This document shows, piece by piece, positions 34,958 to 45,325 of a stretch of DNA of 64,000 nt; within the stretch, counting starts at the first letter, position 1, and every line of letters begins with the position of its first letter. This stretch comes from Bacillus sp. CH140a_4T (GTDB lineage Bacteria; Bacillota; Bacilli; Bacillales; Bacillaceae_G): assembly GCF_008923725.1 (NCBI RefSeq), contig NZ_WBPF01000013.1, positions 1,008,529-1,072,528 of the forward strand, read 5' to 3'. The notes under the pieces are model-generated. The model searched no databases. It was given only the letters and a program-made list of their open reading frames with translations, and was not told where the DNA came from. Both the position numbers and the translations under genes were made by a program.

Positions 34958-36988
34958 ATGGACGGCAAAAAAAATAAAAAAACAGAACAACTGGAATCCT
35001 TCACCCGTGAGAATGAAGGAAAGAAAATGACGACAAATACAGGTGTCACAATTTCAAATGATGAAAACTCTTTAACCGTTGGCGATCGTGGTCCTACCCT
35101 TCTAGAAGATTTCCTAATGCGAGAAAAGCTTGCTCATTTTGATCGTGAACGAATTCCTGAAAGAGTCGTTCACGCACGTGGATACGGTGCACATGGTATA
35201 TTCGAGCTATATGAATCTTTAGAGGAGCTAACAATGGCCCACTTTTTACAAGACCCTTCAAAAAAAACACCCCTTTTTGTTCGATTCTCCGAAGTGGCTG
35301 GATCAAAAGGGGCGAATGAAACCAATAGAGATGTACGGGGGTTCGCTGTTAAATTTTATACAGAAGAAGGAAATTTTGATTTAGTAGGAAACAATATTCC
35401 CATTTTCTTCATTCAAGATGGCATTAAATTCCCTGATCTTATTCACGCCCTTAAACCTGAACCGCATAATGAGATTCCACAGGGACAAACAGCACATGAT
35501 ACATTTTGGGACTTCATCGCCAATAACCAAGAATCCGCTGCGATGATGATGTGGATTATGTCTGATCGTACCATTCCAAAAAGTTTTCGAATGATGCAAG
35601 GGTTTGGTGTTCATACATTCCGCTTAGTGAATAAAAATGGAAAGTCGCGATTCGTAAAATTTCACTGGAAACCGAAGCTCGGCATTCACTCATTAATTTG
35701 GGATGAAGCTCAAAAATTAGGTGGTGCTGACCCAGATTACCATCGCCGTGATTTATGGGAAAATATTAATGCTGGAAACTATCCTGAATACGAACTTGGC
35801 ATTCAAATTTTAGAAGAAGAGGATGAATTTAAATACGATTTCGATATATTAGATGCGACAAAAATTTGGCCTGAAGAAGATTTCCCCGTTAAAATCATCG
35901 GAAAAATGACATTAAATCGCAACGTCGAGAATGTATTCGCTGAAACAGAGCAAGTCGCACTTCATCCTGGAAGTATCATCCGCGGTATTGATTTCACCAA
36001 TGATCCGCTCTTACAAGGTAGGCTCTTTTCTTATACAGACACCCAATTGGCACGCGTCGGTACAAATTATCAAGAATTACCGATTAACCGTCCGGTATGT
36101 CCATTTCACAACAATCAAAGAGATGGTGCGTCTAAATATATAATTGATAAAGGAAAAATCGCTTACCATAATAATTCCTTAGCAAATAACACGCCTTACA
36201 CTGTCCCCGGTACAAAAGGTGGATTCGTTACATATCCTTCTACTGTATCAGGGCATAAAACGAGAGAAACAGCCGCCAGTTTCAAAGATCATTTCTCTCA
36301 AGCACGTTTATTTTGGAATAGTATGAGTAACGTCGAAAAAGTTCATATTATGCAAGCCTTCTCCTTTGAATTAGGAAAAGTAAAAAGTAAATCCGTCCGT
36401 CAACAAGTCGTAAATATGATTGGACATATTAGTACTGAATTAGCTACGTTAGTCGCTGAAGCGGTCGGAGCAAAAGTCCCAAATATCCAAGAATCGAGCG
36501 TTACGAAATCATCCCCAGCACTCAGTATGGCAAATACGACATTTAGTCCTAATACATTACGAGTAGGTGTCATTGTTGCAAATGGATATGACGGACAAAA
36601 CGCGCAATATATACTAAATCAATTCAAACAAGTTGGGTTGCAACCAGTGATCGTTTCCGAACGATTAGGTATTGTACAAGGAACGCAAAATGTACGTTGG
36701 GACGTGAATGATACTTTTTTAACAGGATCCTCACTTCTTTATGACGGGCTACTTCTTATTGGAGGAAACCTCGATGAACAGTTTCTTAATAAAGCGAGTT
36801 CATTTGTCGTAGAATCATATAATCATTTTAAGCCAATTGGTGCCTTCCAAAATGGATCTACTGTTATTCAATCTTTAAATATTGAAGGAAAGCCTGGTGT
36901 CTTACTAGAACAAAATCCTACGCTCCTGGCGAATGAATTTATTAAAGCTATGACGAAACAACGCTTTTGGGATAGAGCATATGAATAG
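34958..36988 (+). CDS. katE: Large-subunit catalase (HPII/KatE type)
   Basis: A 676-residue clade 2 catalase. The distal active site is RVVHARGYGAHG, and the Asn site is in VGNNIPIFFIQD. The proximal heme ligand is the Tyr of RLFSYTDTQLARVG. The C-terminal ~150 residues form the flavodoxin/GATase1-like domain of large catalases (LRVGVIVANGYDGQNAQ onwards). The start at ATG 34958 follows GGGAGGTG. It probably protects against hydrogen peroxide in stationary or general stress. A hydrolase gene follows 21 nt downstream. Confidence 0.95.
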   Translation: MDGKKNKKTEQLESFTRENEGKKMTTNTGVTISNDENSLTVGDRGPTLLEDFLMREKLAHFDRERIPERVVHARGYGAHGIFELYESLEELTMAHFLQDPSKKTPLFVRFSEVAGSKGANETNRDVRGFAVKFYTEEGNFDLVGNNIPIFFIQDGIKFPDLIHALKPEPHNEIPQGQTAHDTFWDFIANNQESAAMMMWIMSDRTIPKSFRMMQGFGVHTFRLVNKNGKSRFVKFHWKPKLGIHSLIWDEAQKLGGADPDYHRRDLWENINAGNYPEYELGIQILEEEDEFKYDFDILDATKIWPEEDFPVKIIGKMTLNRNVENVFAETEQVALHPGSIIRGIDFTNDPLLQGRLFSYTDTQLARVGTNYQELPINRPVCPFHNNQRDGASKYIIDKGKIAYHNNSLANNTPYTVPGTKGGFVTYPSTVSGHKTRETAASFKDHFSQARLFWNSMSNVEKVHIMQAFSFELGKVKSKSVRQQVVNMIGHISTELATLVAEAVGAKVPNIQESSVTKSSPALSMANTTFSPNTLRVGVIVANGYDGQNAQYILNQFKQVGLQPVIVSERLGIVQGTQNVRWDVNDTFLTGSSLLYDGLLLIGGNLDEQFLNKASSFVVESYNHFKPIGAFQNGSTVIQSLNIEGKPGVLLEQNPTLLANEFIKAMTKQRFWDRAYE

Positions 36989-37009
36989 AATAGGATAGGA
37001 GGATAATTG

Positions 37010-37819
37010 ATGTTTGTTACTACCGAGAAAGATGTGCATATTTTTGTGCAAGACGTTAATCCCGGACCCGGTAGCAAAACCGTGTTCTTCGTCCATGGCT
37101 GGCCTTTAAATCATCAAATGTACCAATATCAACTCAATGTGTTACCACAACACGGTTTCCGCTGCATCGCTATGGATATACGCGGAAACGGGCAATCTGA
37201 TAAACCTTGGACTGGTTACACATACGATCGTTTAGCAGACGATATCGCCATTGTTCTAGAAGCACTTCAAGTCGAAAATGCTACATTAGTCGGGTTTTCA
37301 GTAGGTGGTGCTCTTTCTATTCGGTACATGTCTCGCTATAATGGTCACCGTATTTCTAAACTTGTATTAGTCGATGCCGTTTCCCCCTCTTTCGTTAAAA
37401 ATGAAGAATCTCCCTATGGTGTCCCAAAAGAACAAGCAGATACCCTTATTAATCAAATGTATGCCAATCTGCCTAAATTTTTAAATGATGTATCTTTATC
37501 ATTTTTCAATAGAAATTTAGGGTCTGCTACGTTAGAATGGTTTTCTTATCTCGGTATGCAGTCTGCTTCCTACGCTCTCATCAAAATATTGCAAGCAGCC
37601 GCAAATGAAGACGTAACGAAAGATTTAAGTAAAATTAACGTCCCAACAAAAATATTCCACGGTGTTCACGATCAACTTATCCCATACAAAAGCGCTGAAC
37701 TCACGCAAAAGCGGATTAAAAATTCTCAGTTACACCCTCTTACAAATAGCGGTCATGGCTCTCCAATCGATCAAGCGGATGAATTAAATGAAGAACTTAT
37801 AAAGTTTTTGAATTCATAA
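37010..37819 (+). CDS. Alpha/beta hydrolase (non-heme chloroperoxidase/esterase-like)
   Basis: A 269-residue serine hydrolase. The oxyanion segment is FFVHGWPLNHQMY, the nucleophile elbow GFSVGG, the catalytic Asp in HGVHDQLIP and the His in SGHGSPIDQADE. This is typical of arylesterase/cofactor-free haloperoxidase relatives. The start is ATG 37010 behind AGGAGG; the TTG just before it is less likely. It lies close behind katE and may be cotranscribed, hinting at a role in oxidative stress. Confidence 0.87.
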   Translation: MFVTTEKDVHIFVQDVNPGPGSKTVFFVHGWPLNHQMYQYQLNVLPQHGFRCIAMDIRGNGQSDKPWTGYTYDRLADDIAIVLEALQVENATLVGFSVGGALSIRYMSRYNGHRISKLVLVDAVSPSFVKNEESPYGVPKEQADTLINQMYANLPKFLNDVSLSFFNRNLGSATLEWFSYLGMQSASYALIKILQAAANEDVTKDLSKINVPTKIFHGVHDQLIPYKSAELTQKRIKNSQLHPLTNSGHGSPIDQADELNEELIKFLNS

Positions 37820-37983
37820 AAAGTCTATGCCAAATCGTATGATAGGAATGCAGTTTTTGAAAAGACTAAAATTCACATATTTCTCACAAATCAATCAATA
37901 AAACGGTTACATTATCATTTATACTAAATGTACAGGTAATACTCCCTAACCCCAGCTTGTCTGGTTACCCCGTTAAATACTAT

Positions 37984-38018
37984 AAAAAAGAACTTGTATC
38001 GTTATACAAGTTCTTTTT
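37984..38018. terminator. Bidirectional terminator
   Basis: A 15-bp perfect stem AAAAAGAACTTGTAT / ATACAAGTTCTTTTT with a 4-nt loop lies between convergent genes. Confidence 0.9.
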
Positions 38019-38024
38019 GTTTTT

Positions 38025-40133
38025 CTATTTAAAAAGTATATCTTTACTATACTGCTTTCCAGCAAGTAAATCATATTGGATCATTTTATATTGCTCTAAC
38101 ATTTCTTTTTGTTTCTTTGTTAAATCTGTTATCTCTTCTCCATCTTTATTAACCTTTAACTCATCTCTAAGAACCGGTATTTCTTTATGCATTTCCGATA
38201 AAAATTGATAAAACGGTGATTGATTTAGTCCTGCATAATCCAAAACAAGATTAGAAAAATAAATTGGGCTTACTAAACCTAGGTTGTCATTTGGCAAATC
38301 GAAATTTGCATACATTAACAATGGCGTTTCTGACATAAGTAATCTTTCTCTTACTGTCTCTTCATTTTCTATATATCCTGCTTCTTTATAAATAGACTTA
38401 TTCGTTCCTAACATAGGCAAATGGTCTCCAAAGAATACTAATAAAGTAGGCCTGTCTAAATCATCCAGCTGCTCGATTAAATATTGCAACGCTTCATCAG
38501 ACAATCTTACCCCTTCTGTATATGCTTCTAACTCTGCCTTTGATTCCTCTTCTGTTAATCCACTAATCTCTATTTTATTTTCTCCAAACATATTTGGCGT
38601 ATATGGAAAATGATTTTGCATCGTCACTGCATGAATAAATGTGGGTTGTTTTCTCTTATTTAATTCATCTATGATTTCTTTACTCATAGATAAATCACCA
38701 ATGTTGTCTCCCACTACTTCTTTATTTTTCATCGTATCTTCTGCATTAAAATTATCAAATCCCAACGTTTTATATACATCTTCACGTTTATAAAACGATC
38801 GATTAAAAGCATGAATCGCACTTGCATAATACCCTTGTTTTTTCAATTCACTTGCAATAGATGGCACTTCTTTCTGGCTTGGAATAGCTTGTTGATATGG
38901 TATAGACCCAGGCATTAAAAGACTCATCGAGTAACTCGTTAACGCTTCAAATTCTGTATTCGCTGTATTTCCTCCAAATGTAGGAGCTATCGTTTGGCCT
39001 CCTGGAAAATTCTCCATATAATGATGTAAATTTGGCACTGGATCTTCGCTAAATGACAGATTTGTTAATTTTGTCGGATCCCAGAATGCTTCACTCATAA
39101 TAAATATAATGTTCGGCTTCTCTGCTTTTTTTTGCGCTTTTACTTTACCGCCATATTGTTTTTCTATATCTTTTGCAATTTGCTGCATATTTTCCTTTGA
39201 ATACTTCTCTGGCTCTTTAATAACTGTCGTATCTAAGTTACTTAAAAATCCAATAACAAAACCATTCACCTTATAATTTGTAGCTTGATTCCACGCACGG
39301 ATGTCTACCCCAGCTTTTGTAAATATATTATTCATAAAGGTAGTAGGATAGTTACTATATGCATACAACATAAACGCAGAGCCACATATGAAAATAACCC
39401 TCATAATAATATGTGATTTTATAACTGGAATATACTTTCGTATATACATAACTACAAACACAATCAAAACAATGCTAATTATTGTAAAAGATATAGTCCT
39501 AAAACTGAAATAATCCATAACCATTGGTATAACGGAATCCATATGACCAACCTGTGTGAAATCAGACGGATAAAATGGTTCTCCTCTAAAAATGAGCTTA
39601 AAATGATTCACCATCACAAAAATAATTAAAACTAAGCTAGTTATCGTTGTACTTAAGAAAACTCTTCCAAGCAAATTATATGCAAAAACGTATACCATAT
39701 AAATAAATAGCAGGCTTAATATATACTGGCCATATTGTAAATACACCCATGCATTTACTGCTATAAGACTCATATCTTCCTGCACGATGATATACATCCA
39801 ATTCATTGTATGAGCAATTAAAAATAATACGACATAAACTCGAATAGCCGGCCTAAGCTTATGACCAATACCTTTATTTAAATGAATGATGTACAGTAGT
39901 ACACCCCACAAAATAATAATGAGTATACTTAGCTGTATTGTTCCATTGAAAAATTCTTTAGTTCTCTCAAATTCGAAAGACCTTAACATAACAAACAATA
40001 GCGTTTCTAAACAGATCGCCCACATTCCACTAAGAATGATAGAAATTAATAGATTATTTCTCGGTTGCTGAGCCGAAAAACTAAAATGAAATTCATCTCT
40101 TCTTCGTCGCTGTGTAAAAACATTAAAACGCAA
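38025..40133 (-). CDS. LTA-synthase-family sulfatase (phosphoglycerol transferase-like)
   Basis: A 702-residue protein with an N-terminal membrane region (TMs between about residues 25 and 270) and an extracellular sulfatase-fold domain. The metal/nucleophile motifs are NIIFIMSEAFWDP, GGNTANTEFEAL (nucleophile Thr) and LLVFFGDHLPMLG. This is the LtaS/MdoB class that moves glycerol phosphate onto surface polymers, but the domain order suits several subtypes. The start is taken as TTG 40133 behind GAGGGAATAAA; the longer frame has no ribosome site. Confidence 0.88.
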   Translation of the reverse strand: MRFNVFTQRRRRDEFHFSFSAQQPRNNLLISIILSGMWAICLETLLFVMLRSFEFERTKEFFNGTIQLSILIIILWGVLLYIIHLNKGIGHKLRPAIRVYVVLFLIAHTMNWMYIIVQEDMSLIAVNAWVYLQYGQYILSLLFIYMVYVFAYNLLGRVFLSTTITSLVLIIFVMVNHFKLIFRGEPFYPSDFTQVGHMDSVIPMVMDYFSFRTISFTIISIVLIVFVVMYIRKYIPVIKSHIIMRVIFICGSAFMLYAYSNYPTTFMNNIFTKAGVDIRAWNQATNYKVNGFVIGFLSNLDTTVIKEPEKYSKENMQQIAKDIEKQYGGKVKAQKKAEKPNIIFIMSEAFWDPTKLTNLSFSEDPVPNLHHYMENFPGGQTIAPTFGGNTANTEFEALTSYSMSLLMPGSIPYQQAIPSQKEVPSIASELKKQGYYASAIHAFNRSFYKREDVYKTLGFDNFNAEDTMKNKEVVGDNIGDLSMSKEIIDELNKRKQPTFIHAVTMQNHFPYTPNMFGENKIEISGLTEEESKAELEAYTEGVRLSDEALQYLIEQLDDLDRPTLLVFFGDHLPMLGTNKSIYKEAGYIENEETVRERLLMSETPLLMYANFDLPNDNLGLVSPIYFSNLVLDYAGLNQSPFYQFLSEMHKEIPVLRDELKVNKDGEEITDLTKKQKEMLEQYKMIQYDLLAGKQYSKDILFK

Positions 40134-40337
40134 TTTATTCCCTCTTTCCTTTACCCCTTCGTCTCGCATCCACAAACATATTGTCATATACAAAATAACA
40201 TATTTGTATACAGCTAGTCTCCCTATGTGCTTGTAATATACACATGTATCCTTAATTTCCCCTTAAAAAATACAACTTTTTCATCTCTTCTATATTCTAG
40301 TAGCATAATAAATGAACTATAATTCATGAAAATATTA

Positions 40338-40375
40338 CCATAAGAAAAGAACCTACCAACACTGACAGGTTCTCC
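40338..40375 (-). terminator. Terminator of the two-gene unit 40404-40942
   Basis: A GAACCTGTC / GG-AGGTTC type hairpin (arms 40349-40354 and 40367-40372) is followed by TTTTCTT on the minus strand. Confidence 0.6.
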
Positions 40376-40403
40376 TTCATTCTAACAGACGTGGGCATAC
40401 GTA

Positions 40404-40634
40404 TTATATAAGAGAATACATCCATACTTTCCATATAATACATACAAGTACGATAACTACAAAATCAAAAAGATCTAATCTCGGGCCCTTTTTCATATTC
40501 ATCTCTAGCCACATATGAATCCATTTTATTTCTGTATATTTTTGAATGTTTTTCTTTGCAAATCGGTAAACGAGTACTTGCATTATAAAAAATCCGACTA
40601 CGAAAATGAACAATAAAATGAGAAAATCGACCAC
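40404..40634 (-). CDS. Small two-TM membrane protein (76 aa)
   Basis: A 76-residue protein starting at GTG 40634 behind GGGAGGAATTTT. It has a strong N-terminal TM helix (DFLILLFIFVVGFFIMQVL), a charged middle and a second TM at the C-terminus. The open frame runs further upstream, but only by overlapping the preceding gene. It is the second gene of a pair with 40646-40942. The function is unknown. Confidence 0.7.
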   Translation of the reverse strand: MVDFLILLFIFVVGFFIMQVLVYRFAKKNIQKYTEIKWIHMWLEMNMKKGPRLDLFDFVVIVLVCIIWKVWMYSLI

Positions 40635-40645
40635 AAAATTCCTCC

Positions 40646-40942
40646 CTATTTTTGCAGCGATTTTTCTACTATTTGATTTCTCAAAACCCACTCTTCAAAT
40701 TGAGCACTTCCAAATTCCCAGCTAAGATCGCGAGCATGTACAGAAAAAACGTAATGACCAGCATATTCGTCCATAAATCTACCTGTCTCGATTTCATCTT
40801 TCTGAAGACCATATGCACCAAAATTAAAATACACATCCCATACGTCTTCATTCTTCCTTTTATAAGCAATCGATTCCATATCACATTCTGCTCCGAAATA
40901 ATCAAGATGTAAATGTACGCTATCATCATATTCGTACTCCAT
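40646..40942 (-). CDS. Hypothetical acidic soluble protein (98 aa)
   Basis: A 98-residue protein beginning MEYEYDDSVHLHLDYFGAEC, rich in Asp, Glu, Tyr and Phe, without signal peptide or TM. The ATG follows GGGGTGAT. The pattern of alternating hydrophobic residues suggests a beta-sheet fold. It lies 11 nt upstream of the small membrane protein gene. No family is recognised. Confidence 0.75.
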   Translation of the reverse strand: MEYEYDDSVHLHLDYFGAECDMESIAYKRKNEDVWDVYFNFGAYGLQKDEIETGRFMDEYAGHYVFSVHARDLSWEFGSAQFEEWVLRNQIVEKSLQK

Positions 40943-41062
40943 TTTATCACCCCTTATATTTGTACTTCTTTATCACCCAAAAAATTCCTGCTATCTATAC
41001 TCACATATGGGCACTTACCTACATATCATGCTTGTAGAGTGACTTCTAGGAGGTGTCATATA

Positions 41063-42070
41063 GTGAAAAAATTAATAGCTGTTTTTTGTATCATGTTACT
41101 AGCTGTTTTCACATTTGCTGCTTGCAGCAGTAAAAAAGAAGGTACGAAAGAACAAACGCAAAACATTCGCATCGGCGAAGTTACCCATTCTCTCTTCTAT
41201 ACCCCGTTATATGTCGGGATTGAAAAAGGATTTTTTAAAGATGAAGGATTAAATATCGACCTACAAACAACAGCTGGCGGAGATAAAACGATGACCGCCC
41301 TATTATCTGGCGGCATTGATATTGCTCTCGTCGGTTCAGAAACGTCCATTTACGTTCATCAACAAGGTGCAAAGGACCCTGTCATTAACTTTGCACAACT
41401 TACACAAACAGATGGAACCTTTTTAGTTTCGCGTAAAAAATTAGACTCTTTTAATTGGAATGACGTAAAAGGTGTTACGTTTTTAGGACAGCGTAAAGGC
41501 GGCATGCCGCAAATGGTTGGGGAATACGTTTTAAAGAAAAATGGTATTAATCCTCATAAAGATACGAACTTAGTTCAAAACATCGAATTTGCTAACATTG
41601 CAAATGCCTTTGCATCTGGTACTGGGGAATTTGTACAGCTCTTTGAACCAACTGCAAGTATATTCGAAAAAGAAGGAAAAGGATATATCGTCGCTTCGTT
41701 CGGAAATGAATCTGGTACTGTTCCGTATACAACATTCATGGCAAAAGAAAGTTTCTTAAAGAAAGATAAAGCTGCTGCTGAAAAATTCACACGTGCTCTC
41801 TATAAAGCACAACAATGGGTTGATACACATAGTCCAGAAGAGATTGCTAATGCCGTTTCTCCATTATTTAAAGACACTTCAAAAGACATTACAGTAAAAG
41901 TAATTGAACGGTATAAAAAACAACATTCTTATGCGACAAATCCGCTATTAGATGCTGAGGAATGGAAACAGCTCCAAACGATTATGAAAGAAGCTGGCGA
42001 ATTACAAAAAGAAGTTCCACATGAAGCGCTCGTCAATACAAAAATTGCCGAAAGCGTTATTAAGAAATAG
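41063..42070 (+). CDS. ABC importer substrate-binding lipoprotein (NMT1/THI5-like, YtlA position)
   Basis: A 335-residue lipoprotein with signal peptide MKKLIAVFCIMLLAVFTFAAC, cleaved before Cys. It is followed by an SsuA/THI5-type domain (IGEVTHSLFYTPLYVGIEKGFF, then GGDKTMTALLSGGIDIALVG). This family binds thiamine precursors, taurine/sulfonates or similar small ligands. The start is GTG 41063 behind AGGAGG; the frame extends upstream without a ribosome site. It is first of a three-gene operon with ATPase and permease that matches ytlACD of B. subtilis by position. Confidence 0.9.
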   Translation: MKKLIAVFCIMLLAVFTFAACSSKKEGTKEQTQNIRIGEVTHSLFYTPLYVGIEKGFFKDEGLNIDLQTTAGGDKTMTALLSGGIDIALVGSETSIYVHQQGAKDPVINFAQLTQTDGTFLVSRKKLDSFNWNDVKGVTFLGQRKGGMPQMVGEYVLKKNGINPHKDTNLVQNIEFANIANAFASGTGEFVQLFEPTASIFEKEGKGYIVASFGNESGTVPYTTFMAKESFLKKDKAAAEKFTRALYKAQQWVDTHSPEEIANAVSPLFKDTSKDITVKVIERYKKQHSYATNPLLDAEEWKQLQTIMKEAGELQKEVPHEALVNTKIAESVIKK

Positions 42071-42081
42071 AGGCGAAGTGT

Positions 42082-42846
42082 ATGAGCTTTTTACAAATAC
42101 GTAACGTTTCTCACTGCTTTTTCGCAAAAGAGAATGCCAAACTGATTCTCGAAGATATGAGCTTACAAGTGGAAGAAGGCGAATTTATTTCTATACTCGG
42201 TCCAAGTGGTTGCGGCAAAACGACACTCCTCTCCATTATTGCTGGGCTACTTGATCCAATTGAAGGTATCGTCTTTTTAGATGGTGAGCCCATTACAACA
42301 AAAACCTCATCTATGGGGTACATGTTGCAGCAAGATTACTTGTTCCCTTGGAAGACAATTGAAGAAAATATTATGCTTGGACTTCACACCCGAAAAATTT
42401 ACAATGAACAGACGAAAGAACATACTTTACAGCTTTTAAAGCAAGTCGGTCTACATGATGTAGAAAATCAATATCCTCGTGAACTGTCCGGCGGTATGCG
42501 TCAACGTGCCGCTCTCGTTCGAACGTTAGCGACCGATCCGAAAATTTTATTGCTAGATGAACCTTTTTCGGCTCTCGATTATCAAACAAAGTTGAAACTA
42601 GAAGATCTCGTCTTCACATTATTACGTAACTTTAAAAAAACGTCACTACTTGTAACACACGATATTGAAGAAGCCATTGCAATGAGTGATCGTATTTATT
42701 TACTACAAGCGAACCCTGGAAAAATCGCAAAAACATTTATCGTCCCAGAAAGCATCCGTTCCTTATCACCGTTAGAATCACGCCACCACCATGATTTCCC
42801 AAACCTCTTCCAAGATATATGGAAGGAGCTGGAGCGCCTTGGATAA
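42082..42846 (+). CDS. ABC importer ATP-binding protein (YtlC position)
   Basis: A 254-residue ABC ATPase of the nitrate/taurine group. Walker A is GPSGCGKTT (residues 40-48), the Q-loop [10 protein letters not shown], the signature LSGGMRQR and Walker [13 protein letters not shown], followed by VTHDIEEA. The ATG lies 11 nt after the binding-protein gene. Its last bases overlap the permease start. Confidence 0.92.
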   Translation: MSFLQIRNVSHCFFAKENAKLILEDMSLQVEEGEFISILGPSGCGKTTLLSIIAGLLDPIEGIVFLDGEPITTKTSSMGYMLQQDYLFPWKTIEENIMLGLHTRKIYNEQTKEHTLQLLKQVGLHDVENQYPRELSGGMRQRAALVRTLATDPKILLLDEPFSALDYQTKLKLEDLVFTLLRNFKKTSLLVTHDIEEAIAMSDRIYLLQANPGKIAKTFIVPESIRSLSPLESRHHHDFPNLFQDIWKELERLG

Positions 42847-43645
42847 TATAAAGCAACTACATGAACAGTTTCGGAAGGAAGAGCGTAGGCGCGCATGGTT
42901 AGCACGCTCACTGCAGCTTTTACTGCTCATTCTTTTCTTTGCACTATGGGAAATAGCTAGCAAAAAAGAGTGGATTGATCCTTTACTCTTTAGCTCTCCT
43001 TCAAGTATTTGGACTCTCTTCCTTAGTAAATGGCTTGACGGTTCGCTTTGGGTCCATATATGGACGACATTACTTGAAACAGGAGTAGGTTTCATTCTTG
43101 GAACAGTGCTCGGGGCTATTATCGCTACTTTCCTTTGGTGGATGCCACTTCTCGCCCGTGTACTTGATCCATATCTCGTCGTCCTAAACGCCATGCCAAA
43201 AGTGGCACTTGGACCTATTATCATCGTAATCTTCGGCCCAAATATTTCTTCGTCGATTGCAATGGGCGTAATTATTTCCATCATCATTACCATTCTCGTT
43301 ATTTACAGCGCATTTCAAGAAGTCGATTCTAACTATATAAAAGTGATGGACACATTTGGCGCAAATAAATGGCAATGTTATAAGCAAGTCGTTCTCCCTG
43401 CATCCTTCCCAGCAATTATTTCAACGTTAAAAGTAAACGTTGGGTTATCATGGGTCGGTGTTATATTTGGCGAACTTCTCGTCTCTAAACAAGGTCTTGG
43501 TTACTTAATTAGCTACGGATTCCAAGTTTTCAACTTCACGCTCGTTTTACTGAGCGTACTACTCACCTGTGTCCTCGCAACACTTATGTATGTGTTTGTT
43601 GAGGCATTTGAAAAACTTCTAATTGGAAAACGAAAAAGAAGCTGA
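42839..43645 (+). CDS. ABC importer permease (YtlD position)
   Basis: A 268-residue permease of the BPD_transp_1 type with six TM helices. The EAA coupling motif is [23 protein letters not shown]. The start is taken as TTG 42839, which overlaps the ATPase stop and has AAGGAG at 42823-42828. The frame runs to 42791, which would overlap the ATPase by 56 bp and is less likely. It is the last gene of the operon. Confidence 0.9.
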   Translation: MDNIKQLHEQFRKEERRRAWLARSLQLLLLILFFALWEIASKKEWIDPLLFSSPSSIWTLFLSKWLDGSLWVHIWTTLLETGVGFILGTVLGAIIATFLWWMPLLARVLDPYLVVLNAMPKVALGPIIIVIFGPNISSSIAMGVIISIIITILVIYSAFQEVDSNYIKVMDTFGANKWQCYKQVVLPASFPAIISTLKVNVGLSWVGVIFGELLVSKQGLGYLISYGFQVFNFTLVLLSVLLTCVLATLMYVFVEAFEKLLIGKRKRS

Positions 43646-43679
43646 CTTAGGACGATAAACTATAGTCAGCTTCTTTCTT
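43634..43679. terminator. Bidirectional terminator
   Basis: An AGAAGCTGACT / AGTCAGCTTCT stem separates the importer operon from the small convergent gene. The permease stop codon lies in the left arm. Confidence 0.82.
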
Positions 43680-43915
43680 TACCTTTTATCACACATCTTT
43701 GTTTCATTTGTAACGTTGCCATCCGCAACTGTAACTGTATGGAAACAATCTTTCACACGTACTGTAACGACATTTTCTTTTCGATCTATTACATGATAAT
43801 CATCATACTTTTTATTTAATGCACTACGAATTTGCTCTCCTTCAAAAATCGGAAAACCGTGAGACATTACCCAAATGAGACCAGCAACCGCAAGAATCGT
43901 TTTCATACGTTTCAT
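43679..43915 (-). CDS. Small exported protein, unknown (78 aa)
   Basis: A 78-residue protein with an N-terminal hydrophobic helix (KTILAVAGLIWVMSHG) and a short soluble domain of alternating charged and Val residues with two Cys (C57 and C75). This suggests export and a possible disulphide. AAGGAGG lies upstream; the first ATG is very close to it, so the Met at codon 4 may be the real start. Confidence 0.72.
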   Translation of the reverse strand: MKRMKTILAVAGLIWVMSHGFPIFEGEQIRSALNKKYDDYHVIDRKENVVTVRVKDCFHTVTVADGNVTNETKMCDKR

Positions 43916-44063
43916 TACCTCCTTGAGAGTAAACTTATAGTCCCTACAATATGCGCATTATAATTGTGTCTAATTTGTGACATTTTTATACTAATTCTAT
44001 TTTATAGCTCTAGTTCCTTCTTCTTTTTAACAAAAAGACAGAATTTTCAATTTTATCAACAAA

Positions 44064-44096
44064 AAAACGCAAAGAACTAAAATTCTTTACGTTTTC
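44064..44096 (-). terminator. Terminator of the metallopeptidase lipoprotein gene
   Basis: An AAAACG-T-AAAGAA / TTCTTT-G-CGTTTT hairpin is followed by TTTTTG on the minus strand. Confidence 0.78.
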
Positions 44097-44119
44097 TTAG
44101 TTAAATTATATAACTCGCA

Positions 44120-45232
44120 TTAGTGTCCACTTTGCTGTTCTATCGTTTTCGAAACATCATATAATCCCGACAACACTTCCGCTCTCATTTTTACAAGCTC
44201 AGGGAACTGATAGAAAAACGCAATTTTTTTATACTTTAACTCCGATCCTTCTTTCACCTTTTTTGAATCTTGCAAAATAAATGCTGTAAACGTATCTGCA
44301 ATATCTTCCGCTACATTTGTCGTGCCATACTGTGATACAAACTCCTCATGCTTTTCTTTAAAAAATTCAATTTGAGTTTCTTCGCTTTCTTCCACTTTCT
44401 TTTCTGTCCACTCCTGCTCAATGTCCTTCCAGAAAGAGTTATAAAATTGATTAATATAAGATTTCTCCTTCGCACATCCCTCTTGTAAGAAGAGAGTTTC
44501 ACAGTTATTTCGGTACATTGAAATATCTTTATCTTCTTCAAAAGCCTTTACATAGTTTTCATCGACTGGTATTTGCTTATGCCCGAGCGTCAACACGTGA
44601 GCCGTCTCATGAATTAATGTTTTCATCACTTCATCGATATTTACCGCCGAATCAAGCGTATCTAAGCTAAGAACCCAATCTTTCGGATCTTCCATACTAG
44701 GCATAACATGGGCAACAACACCGTCATAACCGTCCGTTATTAAATCAAATTCTGTTATATTCCCGCGATATTTAGCTGGAATGAGGGTGTGGTACATATC
44801 CCATAAGTCTTCATGATACCCTCTATCTTGACGTTGTTGTAGCACCTCTTCTTTCGCTTCTTTATCCTCAGCGAATACTTTATTTAAACGTTTCCGTTCT
44901 ATTTTTTCAAAATAAGGATCTACAATTTCATCACCATCAATATAATAAGAAGCTAAAAAGAAATAATTTTCATCATCTTCTTTTTTCTGTTCTGCTTCTT
45001 TCATATCCGCACTTTCATGCTCTTCTATATCATAATCTTCTACTGCTTCAAGCTCAGATAATCCATCTATTTTTTCATATACTTTTTGCAGTTTATTATC
45101 TCCTATTTCCACGCATTCTTCTTCTGTCTTACAAATTTCTTTTTCTTTCACGCTCTTCATAGAACTATCGCATCCTGCTATTAAACCCATTGCGACGATA
45201 ACTCCTACTAACTTACCATACAGTCTCTTCAT
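44120..45232 (-). CDS. Lipoprotein with HExxH putative zinc metallopeptidase domain
   Basis: A 370-residue protein with a signal peptide ending in the lipobox LIAGC, so it should be anchored on the outer membrane face. A long acidic, Lys/Glu-rich stretch follows. The HETAHVLTLGH segment near residues 206-216 carries a gluzincin/metzincin-like HExxHxxxxxH arrangement. LISTINE-like Tyr and Glu-rich helices form the C-terminal half. The start at ATG 45232 follows ATGGAGG. The substrate is unknown, and it is not in an operon. Confidence 0.78.
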   Translation of the reverse strand: MKRLYGKLVGVIVAMGLIAGCDSSMKSVKEKEICKTEEECVEIGDNKLQKVYEKIDGLSELEAVEDYDIEEHESADMKEAEQKKEDDENYFFLASYYIDGDEIVDPYFEKIERKRLNKVFAEDKEAKEEVLQQRQDRGYHEDLWDMYHTLIPAKYRGNITEFDLITDGYDGVVAHVMPSMEDPKDWVLSLDTLDSAVNIDEVMKTLIHETAHVLTLGHKQIPVDENYVKAFEEDKDISMYRNNCETLFLQEGCAKEKSYINQFYNSFWKDIEQEWTEKKVEESEETQIEFFKEKHEEFVSQYGTTNVAEDIADTFTAFILQDSKKVKEGSELKYKKIAFFYQFPELVKMRAEVLSGLYDVSKTIEQQSGH

Positions 45233-45325
45233 ACAAGCCTCCATTATTCCATTCTACAAAAATATCATAATCATTTTTTGACGAATATGCGATAATTAAT
45301 TATGAAAACTGTAAGGAGGTTTCTC

